Source: a virus. Taken from it: a DNA stretch of 64,000 nucleotides. Both the position numbers and the translations under genes were made by a program. The stretch lies in the IMG/VR virus record IMGVR_UViG_3300032213_001850, positions 1 through 64,000 of that record. The stretch is one strand, 5' to 3'. This document shows, piece by piece, positions 58,962 through 64,000 of the stretch; position 1 is the first letter of the stretch; each line of letters starts with the position of its first letter. Below the pieces are notes generated by a model. It saw only the letters and a program-made list of their open reading frames with translations. It did no database searches and was not told where the DNA came from.

Positions 58962-59596
58962 TAAAAAATTTAGAACAATATCCAATAGTAAGAACTGAGA
59001 CCGAAATTGGTTGGACACCGGAAAAATTAATCAGATTTGAAAATAGAATAGTAGAACATTGGGAAAATGCAAAAATCACAGGCCCTATACACTTATCAAA
59101 TGGTAATGAAGAACAATTGATTGAAATATTCAAAAGAGTTTCTGAAAATGATTGGGTATTCAGTACTTGGCGTTCACACTACCATTGGTTGTTAAAAGGA
59201 ATATCGTCCGATTATGCAGAGGAACTTATTTTGCAAGGTAAATCTATTACTTTATGTGATATAGACCATAAATTCTATGCTTCTGCAATTGTAGGAGGTA
59301 CTCTATCAATTGCATTGGGAGTTGCAATGGGAATTAAGCAAAAAGGAACTGACGAAAAAGTATTTGTATTCATTGGTGATATGTCATTTGAAAGTGGTAT
59401 ATTTTATGAAGTTCATAAATATGCAAGAAACTTTGACTTACCAATTGTATTTGTTGTAGAAGATAATGATGTTTCAACTTATACACCAACCGAAGCAACT
59501 TGGAATACAAAAAGAGAAATCCCATCGGATGTAATTCATTATACATATAAATCAAAATTCCCACATTATGGAACTGGAAAGTGGATTGCCTTTTAA
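58958..59596 (+). CDS. TPP-dependent dehydrogenase E1 alpha-like / transketolase-like N-terminal protein
   Basis: A 212-residue protein. WRSHYHWLLKG near 68-78 and AIVGGTLSIALGVAMGIK near 108-125 match E1-alpha-type pyrophosphate-domain signatures. GDMSFESGIFYEVHKYARNF, followed by VVEDND (about 142-172), is the GDG-N-like thiamine diphosphate motif. It is shorter than mitochondrial-type E1 alpha (about 330 residues) but close to the short forms found in some surface-sugar clusters, where a separate partner subunit completes the site. No beta-type partner is seen in the window. It may make or shorten a sugar side chain. It overlaps the next gene by 29 bases. Confidence 0.72.
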   Translation: MIKNLEQYPIVRTETEIGWTPEKLIRFENRIVEHWENAKITGPIHLSNGNEEQLIEIFKRVSENDWVFSTWRSHYHWLLKGISSDYAEELILQGKSITLCDIDHKFYASAIVGGTLSIALGVAMGIKQKGTDEKVFVFIGDMSFESGIFYEVHKYARNFDLPIVFVVEDNDVSTYTPTEATWNTKREIPSDVIHYTYKSKFPHYGTGKWIAF

Positions 59597-60890
59597 GTTT
59601 TACTTTGAAAACATAGATTCTTATGGAAGAACTTTGCCAAATAATTTATCTAAAAAAGAATTAGAAGAATATAACTCTCTATGCTCTGAAGAATATAATT
59701 GGAATTCACATATAGAAAGTGGAAGAACCCAAAAATTAATTAATACATTTTATAGTTGGTTATCAGATAATAATGCAATTGCAAAAAATATCAACGATTC
59801 AAATTTAGTATATTTGTGTGAATCATATACTCCCCCCGCATATTATAAAAATTTATTCGTAGAAAATTTAAGCACGGAAGTATATAATAAAATTAAAAAC
59901 GGAGAAATTATTGTTATTTTTAGTTGGTTTAGTGAACCATTATATGATTCCGATTTTAATGAAAACATAGAAAAAATTTGTGAAGAAAATAATTTTGATG
60001 TTAATAAATTTTTTGTTTTTACTAGTGGAAATAATATAAAAAATACCTCGAAAATTAAACACATATCCGACCATTTCTTTCTAAAAAATTCAGCTGAGTT
60101 TTTAAAATATTTTTTACAAAATAAAATTTTCAAACCAAATACATTTGATTATGTTTGTGAAATTGTTAATCAAAATATATTTCAACAAAAGAAAGAAAAA
60201 CATTTTTTATGTTTAAATAGAAGTGCAGATAGACCACATAGATTTGGATTAGGAATGTTTATTGAAAAACATAATCTATGGGATAAAGGTGAATTTACTT
60301 TTTTATTATGTGACAAGAAAAAAGAAGATGATGAACTTGTTGAAGCATTTAGTTGTGAAACATTGAAAGAATATACTGAATATAAGGATTCTTTTTATAA
60401 TAAATTACCAATGGAAATTGACACTAAATTTTTAATGAAAGGTAATGAACTTTTTAACTTTGGAACATCTAGAATTTATTACAAACCAATATATGAAAAA
60501 ACTGCAATCAATATTGTAACAGAAACCACATTTACAAAAAATAAAGTTTTTATATCAGAAAAAACATTTCATCCAATAATTAACTTACAACCATTTATAA
60601 TGTTTGCATCAAACGGACAATTACAAGAACTTCGTAATTTAGGATTTAAAACCTATGGCCATATAATTGATGAAAGTTATGATGATGAAGAAAATAATCA
60701 CATAAGATTTAAAATGGTATGTGATGAAATATTAAGATTATCAGAAATGTCTATTGATGAAATAAATAAATTATTTTTATCCTGTAAAGATATATGTATT
60801 TATAATAGAAATCATTTATTAAGTTTTACAAAATATGATGTTTTCAAAAATAGTTTAGAAAAATTAAATAAAATTTGTTATGGAATTTAA
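59568..60890 (+). CDS. Putative glycosyltransferase
   Basis: A 440-residue protein not matched to a named family with certainty. The C-terminal third has NIVTETTFTKNKVFISEKTFHPI near 323-345, then LQPFIMFASNGQLQELRNLGFKTYG and DESYDDEENNHIRF. I associate this set with GT10-like or other nucleotide-sugar transferases in phage and bacterial glycan clusters, where the SEKTF loop holds the donor phosphate. The N-terminal half is helical and unlike known families. The ATG overlaps the preceding gene by 29 bases; a start further in is possible but would cut the conserved-looking N-terminus. Confidence 0.55.
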   Translation: MELESGLPFKFYFENIDSYGRTLPNNLSKKELEEYNSLCSEEYNWNSHIESGRTQKLINTFYSWLSDNNAIAKNINDSNLVYLCESYTPPAYYKNLFVENLSTEVYNKIKNGEIIVIFSWFSEPLYDSDFNENIEKICEENNFDVNKFFVFTSGNNIKNTSKIKHISDHFFLKNSAEFLKYFLQNKIFKPNTFDYVCEIVNQNIFQQKKEKHFLCLNRSADRPHRFGLGMFIEKHNLWDKGEFTFLLCDKKKEDDELVEAFSCETLKEYTEYKDSFYNKLPMEIDTKFLMKGNELFNFGTSRIYYKPIYEKTAINIVTETTFTKNKVFISEKTFHPIINLQPFIMFASNGQLQELRNLGFKTYGHIIDESYDDEENNHIRFKMVCDEILRLSEMSIDEINKLFLSCKDICIYNRNHLLSFTKYDVFKNSLEKLNKICYGI

Positions 60891-61881
60891 AGGAAAAAAA
60901 GTTATTATAACCGGTGCAAACGGTTTAGTTGGATTACCAACAGTTAAAAAGTGTTTAGATGAAGGTGCTGAAACAGTATATGCAGTAGACCTTAGAATTG
61001 GAGACAATCTTAAATTTTTACAAACAATGTATGGTGCCAATAAATTGGCATTGGTTACAACTGACCTAACATATCTTTCTCATTGTGAAAATTTATTTAA
61101 ACAAGAAAAAATAGATATAGTTCTTCACATTGCAGGTGTTAAAGGTTCACCGGCTAGGTCATCAACTCAACCTGCAGATTATTTATTCCCAATGTTGATG
61201 TTTAATACAAATATGATTAAAGCATCATTTGAAGCAAAAGTAGATTGGTTCGTGTATCTTTCATCGGTTGGAGTTTATAACCCATCAGAGATAATGAATG
61301 AAGAAGACATTTGGTCACAAGAAGAAACTTGGGCATCAACTCCATCTCGTTTAGATTGGCATCCAGGTTGGACAAAAAGAATGGGTGAATTAACTTTAGA
61401 TTCTTTAAGAGTTCAATATGGTTGGAAAAACTATACAGTTATTAGACCTTCAAACATCTATGGTGTAAATGACAACTTTGCAGAAGATGCAACTGTTATT
61501 AGTTCCAACATTTGGAAATTATTTAATGTAGAAGGTGACGACATGGTATGTTGGGGTAATGGTTCTTCTCGTAGAGACTTTGTATTTGGTGACGATGTTG
61601 CACAAGCTGCAATTGATGTAGTTAAAAAAGAAGTTAGTGATATTATTAATTTTGGATGTGCAGAAGCAGTCACTATTAAAGAAACAATTGAAACTATTGT
61701 TGAATGTTATACAGAACTTACAGGAAAAACTAAAAATATTGTTTGGGATGAAAGTAAAACAAATGGTGACCCCATCAGATGTTTAGGTTCTAAGAAACAA
61801 AAACAATATGGTATTTTACCACAAACCACTTTAAAAGATGGTATCATGCAATCAATTAAACAATATAAGAGTAGATTATAA
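60880..61881 (+). CDS. NAD(P)-dependent epimerase/dehydratase (GDP-fucose synthase-like SDR)
   Basis: A 333-residue extended SDR. ITGANGLVGL (8-17) binds the cofactor, LHIAGVKGSPARSS near 86-99 resembles the GDP-fucose-synthase-like loop, VYLSSVGVY is the Ser strand and VIRPSNIYG the substrate strand. At the catalytic YxxxK the sequence is HPGWTKRMGE: the Lys is kept, but Pro takes the place of the Tyr. Activity could use another residue, or the protein works by a different mechanism. It overlaps the putative transferase by 11 bases and shares a base with the next SGNH gene. Part of nucleotide-sugar supply. Confidence 0.8.
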   Translation: MEFKGKKVIITGANGLVGLPTVKKCLDEGAETVYAVDLRIGDNLKFLQTMYGANKLALVTTDLTYLSHCENLFKQEKIDIVLHIAGVKGSPARSSTQPADYLFPMLMFNTNMIKASFEAKVDWFVYLSSVGVYNPSEIMNEEDIWSQEETWASTPSRLDWHPGWTKRMGELTLDSLRVQYGWKNYTVIRPSNIYGVNDNFAEDATVISSNIWKLFNVEGDDMVCWGNGSSRRDFVFGDDVAQAAIDVVKKEVSDIINFGCAEAVTIKETIETIVECYTELTGKTKNIVWDESKTNGDPIRCLGSKKQKQYGILPQTTLKDGIMQSIKQYKSRL

Positions 61882-62903
61882 TGAAACATTTAATAACTGC
61901 AGGATGTTCATTTACAAGTTTAACAAAACCAAATGTAGATTTTTCTGTTGAAATTGAAATACCCCTAAGGCATAAGAATGTAAATATGTGGACGTGGGTT
62001 GATTGGGTTAGACATTATAATACAGAAACTCATATAGTATATAATTACGGTTGCCCTACAAATGATAATACAACTATAACAGAAAGTGCTTTATATGGTA
62101 TTAATAAATTAATTAAAGCAGGTGCAAATCCAAAAGATATTGAACTTGTAATCCAGTGGTCATGTGCAACCAGAAATTCTTTTTTTATACCAAATGGAGT
62201 TGTTGATAGAGAAAAATTACAAAGAGAACATCTTAACGATTTTGTTTCTGAAAAAAAATATAATTTTGAAAACGGATTTAAATATCTAACAGGTGGATAT
62301 AATAAAACGTCCCAACCAGATGAATTGAATGATATTTCTTTTAGTTATCTTGCAAATCAATTTTCACATGAAGAAAGAATAATTAATTGGTTAAAAAATA
62401 TTATTCTAATTTCTTCATTCTGTAAAAATTTGGGAATTAAGTATAAGTTTTTTCAACTTAATAATAATATTTCATCTTTCTTTTATACATCATATAAAGA
62501 AATGAATAAAGTAGAGAAAAGAAATTCAGAACCAGGAATACCAGCATCGGAAAATTTCCTAAAAACAAAAGAAATACAAAATACTTGGGAAGATAGTATA
62601 TTTTTGGATAACCCATATATAAATTATTTATTAGAGTTAGTTGATTTAAAAAACGATTTTTGGTTTTATGAAAGAGAAAATCATCACAAATTTGGTGGTT
62701 CTTTAGAATGGACAATCGATGCATGGGAAGATGATTTAAAAAATGATAGTGAATTTTCTTTATCAAATGTAATCTATTATGAATTAGAAGGTATGACCGA
62801 AAAAGAACAAAAAGCTTATTTTAAAAAAACAACATACGGACACCCCTCATCTTTGATGTGGAGAAAATTTTATTTAGAAGTTATAAAACCTAAATTTTTA
62901 TGA
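61881..62903 (+). CDS. SGNH-like protein, tandem paralogue 1
   Basis: A 340-residue protein opening MKHLITAGCSFTSLTKP, a GCSFT block I. NYGCPTNDNTTI is block II-like, LVIQWSCATRNSFF the third strand, and FWFYERENHHKFGGSLEWT plus GHPSSLMWRKF supply His residues near the end. It is longer than typical family members (about 200-260), with an inserted helical part (FSHEERIINWLKN). The next gene is a paralogue with the same motif order. No export signal. The target is unknown; its place after sugar-nucleotide genes suggests a glycan ester. Confidence 0.62.
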   Translation: MKHLITAGCSFTSLTKPNVDFSVEIEIPLRHKNVNMWTWVDWVRHYNTETHIVYNYGCPTNDNTTITESALYGINKLIKAGANPKDIELVIQWSCATRNSFFIPNGVVDREKLQREHLNDFVSEKKYNFENGFKYLTGGYNKTSQPDELNDISFSYLANQFSHEERIINWLKNIILISSFCKNLGIKYKFFQLNNNISSFFYTSYKEMNKVEKRNSEPGIPASENFLKTKEIQNTWEDSIFLDNPYINYLLELVDLKNDFWFYERENHHKFGGSLEWTIDAWEDDLKNDSEFSLSNVIYYELEGMTEKEQKAYFKKTTYGHPSSLMWRKFYLEVIKPKFL

Positions 62904-64000
62904 AGTATTTAATTTGCAATGGTTGTTCATTTACAAGAGCTGGTAGATTGAACATAGATGTTACCGATGATAATTTTTTAACCGAAGATAATACTGCATC
63001 ACATTCATCAACAAATTCAAATGAATTTTATTATTATCCACATCAAATTCAATTATTACATCCTGAAATAAAAGTTATTAATTTAGGAAATGTTACAAAC
63101 GATAATCAAGTAATAGCTAGAAATATTATTTATAAAATTGAAAAACTAAAAAAAGAAGGATTTGATACGAAAGATATTTCCGTAATTGTTCAATGGTCAT
63201 CCTTTTACAGAAACTCATATTTTGTATCTCCATCAAAAATAGAAGAAAATAAAAAATTAAAATTAACACAACATAGAAAAAGATGGGATGATGATTATGC
63301 ACATATAAACGATTTTGCAGAAGAAAAAACTGAAGTTGGTGAAAATGGATATTATTTTTTATCTGGTAATTTTGGAATGGAACATGTTAAAAATCCTATG
63401 AAAGATTTTGCACATTTATATTTGGGACATTTGCATTCACACGAAGAACGATTATTGGTATTTTTGGAAACAATTATGATGTTACAATTGTATTTAAAAT
63501 CTAATGGTATTAAATATAAAATGTTTAATATAGCAAACAATTTTTCAGATACATATGTTTATAATTCTAATAAAGGTTCTGGATTTCCAATATTCAAACC
63601 AGAAAATTCTAAGAATAATGAAATGTATGAAATTATAAAAAATAAACATATACCAAATACTTGGAATGATAAAATGGAATATTTTAATAATCCTTATTTA
63701 AATTATTATTGGAATATTATCGATTGGAATGATTTTTGGTTTTATGAAGAAAATGGATTACATAAATATGGTGGTGTAACTGAGTGGGCTATTAGAAATT
63801 TTAATATAAATGACCCAATAAGAGATTTGAATTATAAAAATACTTTATTTTTAGAACAAGAATTAAAAAACGGAAAAGAATATACGGAAGATAATTTGAT
63901 AGATATTTATCAACAAGGTATGTGTCCATTAGGTCATGTATCGGCTAGAATGTATAAAATATTTGTGGATAAAATTGTATCAAAATGGGAACTATATTAA
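62900..64000 (+). CDS. SGNH-like protein, tandem paralogue 2
   Basis: A 366-residue paralogue of the preceding gene, overlapping it by four bases; its stop is the last codon of the window. MKYLICNGCSFTRAGRL, LGNVTNDNQVIARNI, VIVQWSSFYRNSYF, SHEERLLVFLETI, FWFYEENGLHKYGGVTEWA and GHVSARMYKIF match paralogue 1 block by block. A duplicated pair with a conserved GCSF and His-rich end suggests two related activities. More genes of the sugar module may lie beyond the window. Confidence 0.62.
   Translation: MKYLICNGCSFTRAGRLNIDVTDDNFLTEDNTASHSSTNSNEFYYYPHQIQLLHPEIKVINLGNVTNDNQVIARNIIYKIEKLKKEGFDTKDISVIVQWSSFYRNSYFVSPSKIEENKKLKLTQHRKRWDDDYAHINDFAEEKTEVGENGYYFLSGNFGMEHVKNPMKDFAHLYLGHLHSHEERLLVFLETIMMLQLYLKSNGIKYKMFNIANNFSDTYVYNSNKGSGFPIFKPENSKNNEMYEIIKNKHIPNTWNDKMEYFNNPYLNYYWNIIDWNDFWFYEENGLHKYGGVTEWAIRNFNINDPIRDLNYKNTLFLEQELKNGKEYTEDNLIDIYQQGMCPLGHVSARMYKIFVDKIVSKWELY

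Noticed and set aside
1-64000. tRNA genes, IS elements, CRISPR arrays
   Set aside because: I looked for T-loop/anticodon patterns, transposase-like proteins with inverted ends and regularly spaced repeats, and found none. A tool-based search (tRNAscan-SE, ISfinder) could still find a diverged case.

Overview
The window reads as part of the genome of a large, low-GC (roughly 30 % by eye) contractile-tailed, T4-like bacteriophage. The T4 hallmarks are a gp25-type baseplate wedge protein (24278-24715) followed directly by a gp6-type wedge protein (24720-26732), a gp55-like late sigma factor (17471-18169) and a gp47/gp46 recombination nuclease (40339-43482). All but one of the genes lie on the + strand, tightly packed, often with 1-4 base start/stop overlaps. 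Start codons have A-rich leaders and no clear Shine-Dalgarno sequence. The promoters I can recognise combine TTTG with a TATATT box about 20 bases downstream. Both traits resemble Bacteroidota (Flavobacteriia-like) hosts; the host assignment is an inference. I saw no tRNA, IS element or CRISPR array.

Layout. 1-3.3 kb: small proteins, a short structured non-coding stretch, and two nested small membrane proteins. 3.4-11.2 kb: a protein with an ATP-grasp-like N-terminus, a degenerate Hint (intein-like) domain and a 30-residue cysteine-rich tail, then a dense run of modifying enzymes: zinc ribbon, four 2-oxoglutarate/Fe(II) oxygenases, a SET-domain protein, two sulfotransferase-like proteins, an SGNH hydrolase and a radical SAM enzyme. 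11.2-20.6 kb: HD hydrolase, Hsp20, membrane coiled-coil protein, UvsE, nucleotidyltransferase, DUF2061, a fifth oxygenase, two more SGNH proteins, peptide deformylase, late sigma factor and a NodU-type carbamoyltransferase. 20.6-38.0 kb: baseplate and tail proteins, including a 1656-residue protein with a perfect 19-residue tandem repeat. 38.0-43.5 kb: T7-type endonuclease I, CHC2/Toprim primase, a methyltransferase and a fused Mre11-Rad50-like protein. 43.46-43.65 kb: the only minus-strand gene, a ribbon-helix-helix-like regulator facing a set of helically phased direct repeats. 43.8-48.9 kb: a 1724-residue tail-fibre-like protein. 48.9-64.0 kb: a glycan module with glycosyltransferases, two beta-1,4-galactosyltransferase-like/LamG fusions, a lone LamG protein, radical SAM, two SDR epimerases, RmlC, a TPP-dependent E1-like protein, methyltransferase and three SGNH-like proteins.

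Regulation. Two repeated promoter-like motifs stand out. The first is a rigid 30-base element, TTTGGTAAT-N12-TCGTATATT, in front of DNA-metabolism and accessory genes; at three genes the start codon lies exactly seven bases after its last base, which suggests leaderless mRNAs. The second is ATATTTAT(A/T), close in front of many virion genes and in inverted orientation in front of the minus-strand gene; it is a candidate late promoter for the gp55-like sigma factor. Four intrinsic-terminator-like hairpins were found.

How it fits together: replication/repair enzymes, a late sigma factor and the tail/baseplate module are ordinary T4-like equipment. The unusual part is the amount of tailoring chemistry (oxidation, sulfation, carbamoylation, methylation, ester hydrolysis, sugar transfer) on both sides of the structural genes. 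It could decorate virion proteins or glycans, or alter the host surface; the target cannot be read from the sequence.
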